Below are positions 22,152-32,580 of a DNA stretch of 64,000 nt, in pieces. This DNA comes from Pyrenopolyporus hunteri (lineage: Eukaryota; Ascomycota; Sordariomycetes; Xylariales; Hypoxylaceae). Both the position numbers and the translations under genes were made by a program. The stretch spans positions 558,001-622,000 of the forward strand of contig CADCXC010000013.1 in the NCBI GenBank assembly GCA_902806595.1, written 5' to 3'. Position 1 is the stretch's first letter; each line of letters begins with the position of its first letter. Below the pieces are notes generated by a model. It saw only the letters and a list, made by a program, of their open reading frames with translations, was not told the origin of the DNA and ran no database searches.

Positions 22152-22742
22152 CTTGTGCCCGATGTGAATAGTTGGGAGTGGGATATATCGAGGGAGGTTC
22201 TTCGAAGGCTTGAAGAGGAGTCTAATTTATAAGTTCATAGCAGGTTAACATAGGATGTATATCTATTGGCCCTTACGCTCCCTGTCTCGTATGTAGGACC
22301 GCAAGATCAGGGGCCGAGGCTGTATTTTAGAAATATATTTATAGGTAGGAGTAAATATTGAAGCCTTCCCTTCGATAGCGCGGCCTAAAGTACCTGGCAA
22401 TAGGTAGGTACCTGGTACCTAGCAAGGATGCCCCTCCATCGGTCTATGGTGGGTCAGTCCACTTCGAGCGGTGAGGTACCTTATGTAATGCGGAGTGAGA
22501 GGGGTAGTACTGCGATATTTGCATGAATATGACAATAGCCGGAGACAAGCTAAACTGTAACGCAACAATATGCTGCTCAAAACAGACCTTCTATGCAAGG
22601 AACGAAGTTATGTTTCTGAAGAGGCATCTAAGCAGTCTTCGTCTCATCTCGCGACTCGGGACAATTACAACTCCATTCTTCTTCCATTCTTCATGCATTC
22701 TCCCCGTTTGCCTATCCCATAATGTCCCATATCCGTTCCGTC
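22152..22742. other. Intergenic region, twinfilin promoter side
   Basis: 591 bp. It has a cluster of GGTAGGTACC-type motifs at 22404-22424 and no convincing gene; the open frame at 22523-22795 overlaps the next gene and is not supported. Confidence 0.5.
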
Positions 22743-24626
22743 CTACGCGCTCTCTTCAGCCCATGCTGACGTATACCCGTAAGGCATCCACTTGACAACG
22801 CTTTCTATGTGGGAAATAGTTCCATCCTTAATCTTGATCAACTGCGGCACCATGTAAGTCCCAGGAATACGCTCGGTAGCTGGCAGAGGACTGGGCCCGT
22901 TCGCTGGCTGGTCGACCAAGGCCACGGCCAACACGACAGACCTCCTGCTATCCGTGACGAGGATACGCCTGTCACGGACTGCGGTCGTCGTGTTAGTGAG
23001 TCCATTAGGGGCTGTGCCTTTCCCGTCCATCTGATCGGCACATGTCAGATTCGTTTCCTGGCCGAAGTTGTCGCGTCTCGTACACCCCGGCGCGAATGGC
23101 ACTCCTTTGCTCGAATGCTGTTCTAAACCGTCGAAATATGCGTCTACCAAGCCTTTCGGAATCTCGCCGTCGACGGCGTTAAGATTATATTCTTGGAATA
23201 CGGGATCTAGCCGGCTTGTCAAGTCGCCTTCCCACTCGACCGGGAGAGGCGGGCGCATGAGCGTTACCGTCCCGCCACGATCATCCGTGGCCTCTGCGCG
23301 AACGACGTGCGCTTCAACTTCTGTGATCTGACCTTCGGCGACCTTGATACGTAGCGCGATGACTCCCGGTATACTATGTTCCTGGCTGTATCCCCAGAAT
23401 CCAGCCGTTCCCGTTTCCGAATCAGCTAGGACCGCTCCGTAGCTGTCCGTCCAAGACACCGCCTCCAGCGTCTCCCAGAGCCCATCCCCTAGCGGAAGGA
23501 ACTGACCGTTTTCCGAGTAGCGCACGCCCTTAGCGTAAGGTAGGCGTGAGTGGTCGTGAGCCCTTATTGACATAATGATATCCCCCACCACATTCTCGAG
23601 GCAGATCAAGTCGCATGGAATCGGGTAGGCCGTAAAGTTAGTGCCTGGATCTGGCTCCGCTGGTGGATCCTCAGGAAATGCCGCTCGCATCCCATAGGGA
23701 ACTTCAACTAGGGTCATCTCGATACGATAGAGCTTCTCGCCGCGCAAGCGGAACGCCTCCATGGCTCTCAACGAACGGGGTGTTTCAAAGTAACGGGGAA
23801 TCGGCGAGGACGTGCCGTTCACGCTAGGCAACGATCTTACCGTCCCGTTGTGGTCGAGGGTAGTGATAGCGAAAACGGCTTGGCGTTCTTCATCTATCAC
23901 GGGGAAATGACGCTCGCGGATCTTGGTGACGAAGCCAAGAAATCCAGTCTGGAACTGTTCCTCGCAACTGAGAGAAGCAAACGCTGTGTCGTTGGAGTGG
24001 CCGTAAGGATCCCCGTTTTTAACGTTGGTTGTTTGACGGCCATCCTCAAGACGATTACATTCCTTGTCGAAGAAGCTATAATCGCCCTTCGGATCATTGC
24101 CTTGCATTCCGGTGTAATACTTGTTTGTCTGCGAGATCAGTTCGTCTCGGGAAAGCCGTTCCTCCGGCGGCACAGCTTCGAACCAGACATCCTCCGGCTG
24201 GCCCAGCTCCTCGTACAGCTGCGCACCACCCGCATCGCGTGTAATCTGCGTTTCGATTTCACTGATCTTCCCGTCTTGCTCTATCTTAAGACGGACAACA
24301 TAGATCGCGCCCACGCCGTTCTCAGTGATGGTGGTGATAGTCGCAACTTGACCCGCCTCGGGATCTGAGAATGTGTGGTTGTATTTTCCCAAGGACTCAA
24401 CGATATGCCATTCGCCGGTGCCAAGTGGCAGTATCTGGTCGTTTTCCACGTATTTGGCGTCTGGGGTTGTCGGTAGAGTCGACGGGTCGTGTGCTATCAA
24501 TGCGTTGAGAAAGTCTGATATATAACCTTCCAAGCATGACCGTTCGCAGCGTTCAGCCAGTACCCCAGAGCCGAGGGCTAGCATTGACAAGCTAGCCCCG
24601 ATGGCCTTACGAACCGTGGATGTCAT
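22743..24626 (-). CDS. Secreted protein with two tandem DUF8021 (NTF2/SnoaL-like) domains
   Basis: Single exon, 627 residues. Residues 1-24 form a signal peptide ending LAERC. The mature protein is an internal duplication. Copy one (about 26-330) and copy two (about 338-627) share the same blocks in the same order: CERSCLEGYISDFLNALIAH versus CDLICLENVVGDIIMSIRAH, KYVENDQILPLGTGEW versus RYSENGQFLPLGDGLW, a central acidic/Cys segment, and a final VPYGMRAAF versus MPYGYTSAW. Several N-glycosylation sequons are present. The family name is from memory of fungal DUF8021 proteins; the fold is probably NTF2-like with a pocket, and no activity can be assigned. It is likely extracellular or in the secretory pathway. 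No catalytic residues are recognisable. Confidence 0.8.
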   Translation of the reverse strand: MTSTVRKAIGASLSMLALGSGVLAERCERSCLEGYISDFLNALIAHDPSTLPTTPDAKYVENDQILPLGTGEWHIVESLGKYNHTFSDPEAGQVATITTITENGVGAIYVVRLKIEQDGKISEIETQITRDAGGAQLYEELGQPEDVWFEAVPPEERLSRDELISQTNKYYTGMQGNDPKGDYSFFDKECNRLEDGRQTTNVKNGDPYGHSNDTAFASLSCEEQFQTGFLGFVTKIRERHFPVIDEERQAVFAITTLDHNGTVRSLPSVNGTSSPIPRYFETPRSLRAMEAFRLRGEKLYRIEMTLVEVPYGMRAAFPEDPPAEPDPGTNFTAYPIPCDLICLENVVGDIIMSIRAHDHSRLPYAKGVRYSENGQFLPLGDGLWETLEAVSWTDSYGAVLADSETGTAGFWGYSQEHSIPGVIALRIKVAEGQITEVEAHVVRAEATDDRGGTVTLMRPPLPVEWEGDLTSRLDPVFQEYNLNAVDGEIPKGLVDAYFDGLEQHSSKGVPFAPGCTRRDNFGQETNLTCADQMDGKGTAPNGLTNTTTAVRDRRILVTDSRRSVVLAVALVDQPANGPSPLPATERIPGTYMVPQLIKIKDGTISHIESVVKWMPYGYTSAWAEESA

Positions 24627-26722
24627 CGTTTGCGTTTGTTGTCGCTCTCCACCGGTCCTGATGCTCTCTCAGGTCTCTTCAACAGACCTCTTGGGTAAGG
24701 CAAAACCATATTGTGGCAATGTGTCTGCGGATTCCCTTTTAATACATACGATATTCTCCGCAAATTGAACTGCCGGCAAAATAGATCTAGATATCCTCGG
24801 CGCGGGGAATACAGAAAAGGACATGTTCCAATGTATGATTGCTGATCATTTAATCGACATGGGTGGTAGTTATTTTGCCTAACCCCAGACTGGTTCGTCC
24901 ATACAACATTTTGAGACCTGAGAAGACACCTATGTGTCGAAAAAGTTCGTAAGAGGTGAGGGGTATCATAAACGAGGTCGCCTTATATTCCATCACAGGG
25001 GGGTTGACGGCGTAATAAGATAGGTAGGCAGGTACTCAAAGCGTTAATACTTGGGTTAGCGCGTTATAAAGATATCATCCGATTCTATTACCTACGACGC
25101 GAGTATCGTAATGGTTTTTGCGATTGACGTAGTTAGCACGGCTGCTTAGGCGCCCACGCTTGACTGCAGAGGTGCTGGCGTGGACGATACCATACATAAT
25201 CTCCGGACCAATGGCTGCGCTTCCTAAAAGCCATTTCTTCCTAGAAGGGCAAATAGTGTTCAAAAGCTGAACACAAGATGGCCGTCACTAGGAGTTCGCG
25301 GTTTACGAGCAGGACGTTTGATGGATAGTTACCTTTTTGACTTAGGTTAGAAGGCGTTTACTTTGGTACCTAGGTAGGTAGGTAGGTAGTTATGAAACTC
25401 TTAAAGATCTAGATTTATGTAATTGTGCGAAATAATCGTGGAGTTCGTTTAAGAAGAGTTGTATGTATTATGGTGCGTCCATGGACTAGTGAACCCACTG
25501 CCAGGATTCTACCTACTATGTGAGCCCTTGGAAATATGCGCGAACGTCCTATGGAAATTATACGAATTTCGTGGCTTTGCCAGTGCTATGGCTGACCCCT
25601 TTTCTTCTTACAATATTGAGTCATCCTCCTCGGGATTGGTGAAAACCCTCGAAGACGAAACTCTCAGGCTAGGTCAAAGCGAATCTAGTCTGGCGCAACG
25701 TATCACCTTAATTGTTCTGTGCTTAAATTCTCGTTCACTTAATCAAATATCTAACGACTGACTGCCGGCGGCAAGTCGTATGGAAATAAAACCGCATATT
25801 TGCTTTCATAAGAAGATGTTTCTTCAGGGTAAACATGTAGATCTAACTTGATGAAATATTTTAGTGAGAACATTCGTAAGAGCGTTGGTGATCATACGCT
25901 GGATCGTAAGATAGTGAGGGTTAGGCCTGATTTTAAAGACAGGGATAAGCTAAAATGTAATGGTTATGGCGTATGTACCGCTATATTTATAGCGCCCTAA
26001 GCCGCTTACTCGCACACCTAACTTAGGTACCTAGATGAGCTATGAATACCTAAGTTTGAACTTACATCTTCTAGAGGATTCAACGAATTGATTCAGCCAT
26101 TTAAATGGCCTTTACCACAGAGTCGGTGAGGATCAGTAAAAGCGTGAATATTTCTAGAGTATCCTAGCGTTTTATCCGCTTCAGATTTATAACCGTAGCT
26201 GCAGGCATCTAGTATCACACGTAAGACAATAGATCTACATATATTTAATATTTATTTTACCCTTTGACGGCCGCACCATGCGTGCTAATGCTACTCGCAG
26301 GGTCCGGCCCGAACTGATCTACGATCCAACCGTCTGGATACGGACAAAGCATGCATACAGCGTGCTAGACGGGTAGGTAGTCAGCCGCTTCTTCGCAGGT
26401 TTCTGTGCCCCTTTAGACCCCAGGAACTTGGCCGATTCTCATCTCGTTTAGCTACTCGAACGCACTGCTCGATCTCATTGGTCCCGGAATCAGTCCTAAT
26501 TGGATCCTATTTTCAGCATTCCGCACTTCTACATACTATGTGATATCACCCTCCTCCCCTTGGCAAGGGCTTGAAATGACACGTTGGGGCTTGGCGTCCG
26601 TCTAGACCCCCATAGAAACACATACGGCAAACTTGTAAACATATTCATCTCGTCGTCGTTTACAATATCCACGTCTCCTTCTATCTGTCTCCTGCGTCTG
26701 GCTACGCGGGCCGTGTATCATA
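24627..26722. other. Intergenic region
   Basis: About 2.1 kb. A GGTACCTAGGTAGGTAGGTA tetranucleotide run lies at 25365-25390. A 57-codon frame starting at an ATG (25588-25761) is open and Ser-rich but unrecognised. The stretch 26400-26720 is presumably the promoter of the GH47 gene. Confidence 0.5.
25365..25390 (+). repeat. GGTA tetranucleotide run with CCTAGG core
   Basis: A CCTAGG palindrome followed by four GGTA units. It is the longest rightward example of the CCTAGGTAGGTA motif that recurs in intergenic DNA of this window. Confidence 0.75.
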
Positions 26723-28662
26723 ATGAATTATCAAGTTCGCAGATACAGACGTATTCTAATTGCCCTCACCAGCGCCCTTATAATATGGTGGATGGTGCCG
26801 GTTTCTTTTCCAGGCTTGTGGGTCTCGGAATTTACCAGGCTTGAGCGGCATATGAATGGCGAGATACCAGGCTCAGCTGCGCCCATATTAAAGAAAAGTA
26901 GCTTTGATTGGGGCACTGTTCAGCTTCAGTTCCCCCCAAAGGACATCGTCTCTTTACCGACCGGGAAAAGCCGTCGTCTTCCCGTTCAGGGTAAATTTCA
27001 TTCCGAGACACCATCTGATAAACAGATTCGGGAAGCGAGACGAGTCGAGGTCAAGAAAGCATTCCTCGATGATTGGAAGGCTTACAAGAAGTACGCGTGG
27101 ATGAAAGATGCCCTAAAGCCCATCTCCGGAGGCTTTGTCGATCAATTTAGCGGGTGGGCGGCGACTTTGGTTGACTCGCTCGATAGCCTATGGATCTTAG
27201 GACTCAGGGAAGAGTTCGATGAGGCGGTGGATGCAGCCTCTCAGATTGACTTCGGCAGTTCGAGTTCCGATAGAGTAAATACCTTTGAGACGAACATCCG
27301 GTATCTGGGAGGCTTGCTTGCGGCGTACGACCTGAGTAAGCGAGAAGTCTTGCTCGCGAAGGCTATCGAGCTTGGAGATCTGATTTATCTAGCATTCAAC
27401 ACCGAGAATCGGATGCCGGTTGACTTCATCAGCTTCGAAACAGCCAAAACCGGGAACGGTCTCGATGTCGAGTTCTCAGTCGTCTCAGCATCTCCCGGAA
27501 CCTTGTCTCTTGAACTAACGCGACTTTCGCAGCTCACAGGAGACCCAAAATATTACGATGCCATAGCGAAGGTCATGGATGTCTTCTACCGAGGCCAAAA
27601 CCAGACTTTGCTACCTGGCCTGTGGCCAATGTATGTGTCAATGAGGTCACAGGACGTAATAACGGGGAATTCGTACACCCTCGGTGGAGGTGCTGATAGC
27701 TTATACGAGTATCTTCCCAAGGAGTATGCTCTCCTTGGGGGCCTCGAGCCAAGATATGAGAGGATGTCGAAGGGGTTCTTAGAAACTGCCAAGAAAAATC
27801 TGCTCTTCAGGCCCATGATACCTGATAACATGCGGATACTCATTGCCAGCAGCGCGAGCGTATCCAGTTCGGACGAGGTAATCTTAGATGAGGAAACCGA
27901 GCATCTATCGTGCTATCTTGGCGGGATATACGCGCTAAGTGGGAAGCTATTCGATAACCCTGAATATATCAAGATCGGCGCGAGACTAACACTCGGGTGC
28001 GTCTATGGGTATAAATCGTTCCCAACGGGTATGATGCCCGAAAGACTGAATATGGTAGCTTGCAAGTCTTTTGAAGATTGCGAATGGAATGAGACCCGGT
28101 TTGACGAGGAGAAGGGTAAGCGGCGAGAGTGTAAGTTATTTAGGGAATCAGGATCTGACGGTCTCCCTATTCCTCGACCCCTCTTGTGGAATTCTGGCCA
28201 TGACGTTTTATTTCCTAGTCTATCTTTATGACCACTAACTCCGATTGTTTAGGGGAGGACCATCTTCCCCGTGGCTTCACCACCGCCAAAGATCCCCGTT
28301 ATATTCTTAGGCCAGAGGCCATAGAAAGCGTGTTTATCATGTATCGTATTACTGGTAAACCGGTTTGGCAGGATATTGGATGGGACATGTTCACAGCCAT
28401 TGCCAACGGAACGAAGACCGAACTTGGGACCCATGCAGCCGTAAAAGATGTGACCAAAGCGGCGGATGTTCTCCCGAAGGATGACTATATGGAGGTAAGT
28501 ATCGACGCGGCCATTTCCCACACATTATTAACCTCTCAATAGAGCTTTTGGCTAGCAGAGACGTTGAAATATTTCTACCTACTTTTCTGCACCCCGGATA
28601 TCATTAGCCTCGATAAATATGTGCTCAATACCGAAGCACATCCTTTCCTAAGGCCCAAGTAA
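26723..28662 (+). CDS. Class I alpha-1,2-mannosidase, GH47 (type II membrane protein)
   Basis: Three exons: 26723-28130, 28253-28494 and 28543-28662; introns 122 bp (donor GTAAGT) and 48 bp (donor GTAAGT); 589 residues. Reading through the first donor would end the protein early and remove the essential C-terminus. Residues about 10-30 form a signal anchor. GH47 blocks follow in order: LVDSLDSLWILG (about 150-160), ETNIRYLGGLLAAY (189 on), GTLSLELTRLSQLTGD, HLSCYLGGIYAL, LRPEAIESVF (488-497) with a catalytic-type Glu, and the terminal NTEAHPF (579-585) whose Thr binds calcium in solved structures. The enzyme trims alpha-1,2-linked mannose from N-glycans in the ER or Golgi, inverting mechanism. 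Whether it is the ER (Mns1) or a Golgi subclass is not decided by what I can see. Confidence 0.92.
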
Positions 28663-29201
28663 TCTAAATTTGATCCTTTGTTAGCCCTTGCTTTATATAG
28701 ATAGCAGAGCGCGCATGTAATGGCAACGAAAACCTTCGGGCCTCTTTATAACTGCGGGGCCATGTATTTGTAAACATCTGCTGTCTAGTCGTATTGCCGA
28801 TTATTGCGCTACTTAAGCACTTACCTCACCAGAACATTCAAGGGGATCGTGAGACTACACGGTGGAGACGATGGTAAGCCAACAAGAAAGATTTCAAAGC
28901 ATTATGATAACGCGTTCCTATTCACTAAAGCTGAGACTATAGCCACTGTAGCTAGCATATTGCTGGTACTCCGCATATCCCCAGCATCTCCCCTGGCGTC
29001 AAAGCTCAATTTGTCCGGATTCCTAGCATCCCAGAGTCACATCGGGGGCTTTACAGCGGGGCAAAACTACGAACATTAGGCCGAACAATCAACCCATGGA
29101 CTGACCTTTACGTAGTATATAGGGCTACTAGGCGCGGACTGTGCGCCCGTTAAACAACTCGGAAATCGTGGTTTACCTTTCGTGTAAGAGGCGAAGAAGC
29201 G
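28663..29201. other. Intergenic region upstream of the interrupted GH32 gene
   Basis: 539 bp. It includes a 91-codon open frame (28804-29079) that has no ATG and no recognised domain; it may be a degraded coding relic. The last part before 29202 should be the GH32 promoter. Confidence 0.45.
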
Positions 29202-29345
29202 ATGAAGTACTCGCCAGCGGTTTTGGCGGGATCCCTTGCCGCGAGGCAAGAAATAGACTATAATACGGCACCACCAAATCTATCAACTCTCCTGAACGCG
29301 AGCCTCTTTGAAACATGGCGGCCGAAAGCACACGTCCTCCCACCC
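29202..29345 (+). pseudogene. GH32 glycosidase, first 48 codons (gene interrupted by a 22-kb insertion)
   Basis: From the ATG at 29202 the frame reads MKYSPAVLAGSLAARQEI, then a Pro/Asn/Leu segment with LFETWRPKAHVLPP. The ending W-R-P-x-x-H is the block that precedes the nucleophile motif in fungal GH32 enzymes. After the last Pro codon the frame enters foreign DNA and stops within four codons (TAA at 29355). The first residues look like a short secretion signal. The rest of the protein resumes at 51716. The last six bases, 29340-29345 (CCACCC), are repeated at 51710-51715, so this is a target-site duplication. Apart from the insertion no damage is seen. As it stands the gene cannot give full-length product. 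Confidence 0.85.
29340..29345 (+). repeat. Target-site duplication, left copy (CCACCC)
   Basis: CCACCC immediately outside the left inverted repeat; the identical word sits immediately outside the right inverted repeat at 51710-51715. Its two Pro codons (with the preceding base shared) fit the GH32 frame. Confidence 0.85.
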
Positions 29346-29434
29346 CACGCCGGACCATAAGCAATTTTTCCGTTAAACCGTTAATTCAAAGAATTTCTAG
29401 ATGTCAAACCCATTTTTTAACTATAGTTACGTGA
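29346..29434 (+). repeat. Left terminal inverted repeat (RIP-mutated copy)
   Basis: 89 bp starting CACGCCGGACCATAAG. Compared with the right end it differs at 17 positions, 13 of which are C-to-T or G-to-A in this copy. CpG sites are kept while neighbouring CpC and CpA become TpT and TpA (for example CCGCCAAACCGCC becomes CCGTTAAACCGTT). Confidence 0.85.
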
Positions 29435-29499
29435 TATTTTAAAAACTATAAAATATTATCTATTTTTTTATAATCGATACGAAATAATTTTATCAATTA

Positions 29500-29875
29500 A
29501 AATTAAATTATATTAATATTATAAATAATAAAAAAAAAAAAATTAAAATGCGATTTTTTAAACCGTATTTTTATATAAATTTATCGACGTTAAAATTATA
29601 ATTATTTAATAAAATTAAACTATTATATTAAATTATAATAATAATTATAAATTTACGATATATAATAATTATTATTTATTATAATAAAAATTATAATTAA
29701 TAAATTTATTATTATTCGATATAATAATTTAATTTTATTAAATTATCGATTTTATCGTTAAAATATATATATAAAATTATAAGTTTTTTAATAACGTTTT
29801 AATTTTTTTTTTTTTTTTTTTTATAATATTAACGAAATTATATTTTAATTTTTAATATTACGCGTTATATTAAAA
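29500..29875. repeat. Nested short element with A-tract/T-tract inverted ends
   Basis: An A-tract followed by TTAAAATGCG (about 29529-29551) and, inverted, CGTTTTAA before a T-tract (about 29792-29822), flanked by ATTAATATTATAA-type words in opposite orientation. The two ends are recognisable inverted copies about 0.3 kb apart. The same end sequence occurs near 31660-31730, 41660-41710, 47480-47575 and 50895-50998. Confidence 0.5.
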
Positions 29876-30339
29876 TTTAATATTATTAATTATAATATAT
29901 AAAATAATTATTTAATTAATATATTTAAAAAATATAATAAATAATTAAATAAAAAAACGTTATAAATTTATATTAAATTTAATAGTTAAAAATTTATTTT
30001 TAAATAGATATAATAATAAATAATATTTATATATAATTAAAATATTTTATTAAAAAACACGGTAAATAAATATTAATTATACATTTATTAAATAATTTAA
30101 TTTATTAAATATAATAAAAAAAAATATAATAAATAAATTTATAACTATTTTCCTACGTAGTTATTTTTTTAAAAAAATATTAAAATATAATAATCGAAAA
30201 TATTATATTTAAAATAATATATATAATTATAAATTTATAATATTATATATATAATAATAATTTATTATTATAATAAAAAGTTTTAATTATATATACATTA
30301 TTATTAAAATTATATAATTATATAACTTCGTATTAAAAA

Positions 30340-30640
30340 TTTATCGTAACGATAATAATAATAAATATATTTTTATTAAATACTTCGTCGTTTTACGTAA
30401 TAAAAATATAAAACATACATTTTTAAAATATATATAAATATCGATTAATACGAAATTAATTATTTTAAAACTTTTACATAAATATAAATTAATTAATATA
30501 CTTTTTTATAACTTTTTTATCGTATAATTATATAATATTTTTATAATTATATATCGATAATTTTTTATCCGTTTAATAAATTATTATAAATTATATTTAA
30601 AAGTAATTTTTTAACTATTAAATTTAACATATTTTTTTTA
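30340..30640 (+). repeat. RIP-decayed repeat family, copy 1 (direct)
   Basis: The segment with CGATAATAATAATAAATATA and TTTTACGTAATAAAAA recurs in direct orientation at about 51225-51480 and inverted at about 32310-32580 and 31810-32060. All copies have accumulated separate transitions. The original element type is not recognisable. Confidence 0.6.
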
Positions 30641-30676
30641 TATATTTAATAAAATAAATTATTTAATATATATAAT

Positions 30677-31448
30677 GAGCATTGCTATGTGCACTACCAT
30701 GCTTTACTATCGGACCCTTATTTGCACTACCAATACAAAAAGTACATCTCCTACCCCTCACTCGGCCCCACTAACAAATCCGCATACAAAAATACAGCAA
30801 ACCAGATAGTCTCTCCGAGTACGGGTACACTTTTCAATTGAATTTCTTGTACATATTGAATTACACACAGCTCCCACCATACATCCCACCATACATCCCA
30901 CCATATATACCTTTATATCCTACCCATTTTAAGGATGCAAAATATAAAAATTACATCGCCATTTTCACCTCAATTAGACCTTTCTAATGGTATAAGTTTC
31001 ATATCGGTGCATGCCCTATTTCAAAAGTTATTTGAATATAAAATCAATTCAAAGGTATAAGTGGTAGCCCTGGGGTGGTCATGTGATCCCCTTTGCGGTC
31101 GCATACTCCTTTGACATCCGTATGGAATTGAGTATATATTCGAATAACTTTTGAAATAAGGCATGCACCAATATGAAACCTATACCATTGGAAAGGTCTA
31201 ATTGACGCGAAACTAGCGATGTAATTTTTATATTTTGCATCCTTAGAATGGGTGGGATATAATGGGATATATAGTGGGAGCTGTATGGAATTGAATCAAT
31301 TGAAAAAGAGCATAAGGTGTACATTATGTATTAACACGATTGTACGTAGATTTGTATGTGGGGCTGTTAAATATGGTATGTATTTCAATGTACTGGTAGT
31401 GCAAATAAGGCCCGATAGCAAAGTATGGTAGTGCACATAACAATGCTC
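30677..31448. mobile_element. 772-bp foldback/MITE-type element, not RIP-mutated, 8-bp target duplication
   Basis: Starts GAGCATTGCTATGTGCACTACC and ends with the inverse GGTAGTGCACATAACAATGCTC. The whole unit is one long inverted repeat: two arms of about 350 bp that I estimate at roughly 85% identity around a loop of about 60 bp near 31046-31110. Both flanks carry TATATAAT (30669-30676 and 31449-31456), an 8-bp duplication typical of hAT-superfamily insertions, though the duplication lies in AT-repeat DNA so some chance match is possible. Base composition is ordinary, unlike the DNA around it. It encodes nothing and would depend on a transposase elsewhere. Confidence 0.82.
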
Positions 31449-31809
31449 TATATAATTAATATTTATTTATCGTATTTTTTAATAATTTATACATTAACGT
31501 TTAACGTATAAAATAATCGATATTTATAAAATTCGTATTAAAAATTTATTACGGTTTAATGCGGTAGGTTTAACTTTATTAAATAATCGACATCGAAATT
31601 TCGATTAAATATATTATCGAAATTTAAATATAAAACCGCGATTTTTTAAATTACGATTTAATTTTTTTTTTTTTTTTTTTATAATATTAATAAAATTTAA
31701 TTTTTAATTTTTAATATTATACGTCGTATTAAAGTTTTTTAATTAAAAAAATAATATAATATTTAAATTAATTTTTAAATTTATTTATTATTATAATTAT
31801 TAAATTAAT

Positions 31810-32060
31810 AAAAAATTATTAATTAATAATTAAATAAACGTTATATAATTATATAATAAAAAATAACGAAAAAAATAAATTAATTAAATTTTATAAATGT
31901 AAAAAATATAATTAAATTAATTTCGTATTAATTATAAATATATTTTTATTTAAAATTTATACTTTAATTATTTATTATATAAAACGATAAAATATATAAT
32001 AAAAGTATATTTATCGTTATTATTATTATAATAAATACGTTAATACGAAATTACATTATT
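31810..32060 (-). repeat. RIP-decayed repeat family, copy 2 (inverted)
   Basis: On the minus strand this resembles 30340-30640, including the CGATAAATATACTTTTATTA block. More diverged than the copy at 32310-32580. Confidence 0.5.
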
Positions 32061-32309
32061 ATAATAATAATAATTTATTATTATATATAATATTATAAAT
32101 TTATAATTATATATATTATTTTAAATATAATATTTTCGATTATTATATTTTAATATTTTTTTAAAAAAATAACTTTATAAAAAAATAATTATAAATTTAT
32201 TTATTATACTTACTTTTATATAATATTTAACGATTTAAAATTAAAATTATATATTTATTTAAATGTTATAATAATAATTTATTATTATAATATAATATTA
32301 TAAATTTAT

Positions 32310-32580
32310 AATTATATTAAATAATAAAAAATTATTAATAAATAAATTAAAAAAAAATATTATATAATTACACGATAAAAAAATTACGAAAAGTATATTA
32401 ATTAATTTATTTTATTTATAAAAGTTATAAAATAATTAACTTTATATTAATCGTTATTTATATACATTTTTAAAGTATATACCTTAAATTTTTATTACGT
32501 AAAATAACGAAACATTTAATAAAAATATATTTACCGTTATTATTATTACGATAAATTTTTTAATATAAAATTATATAATT
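32310..32580 (-). repeat. RIP-decayed repeat family, copy 3 (inverted)
   Basis: On the minus strand it reads AAATATATTTTTATTAAATG, then TTTTACGTAATAAAAA, aligning closely with 30361-30420 and on to the TTATCGTGTAATTATATAAT block. Confidence 0.6.

Noticed and set aside
25588..25761. 57-codon ATG-started frame, Ser-rich
   Set aside because: Too short, no signal or motif, no downstream exon that fits; left inside the intergenic description.
28804..29079. 91-codon open frame between GH47 and GH32
   Set aside because: No ATG, no recognised domain, no splice partner found; at most a coding relic.
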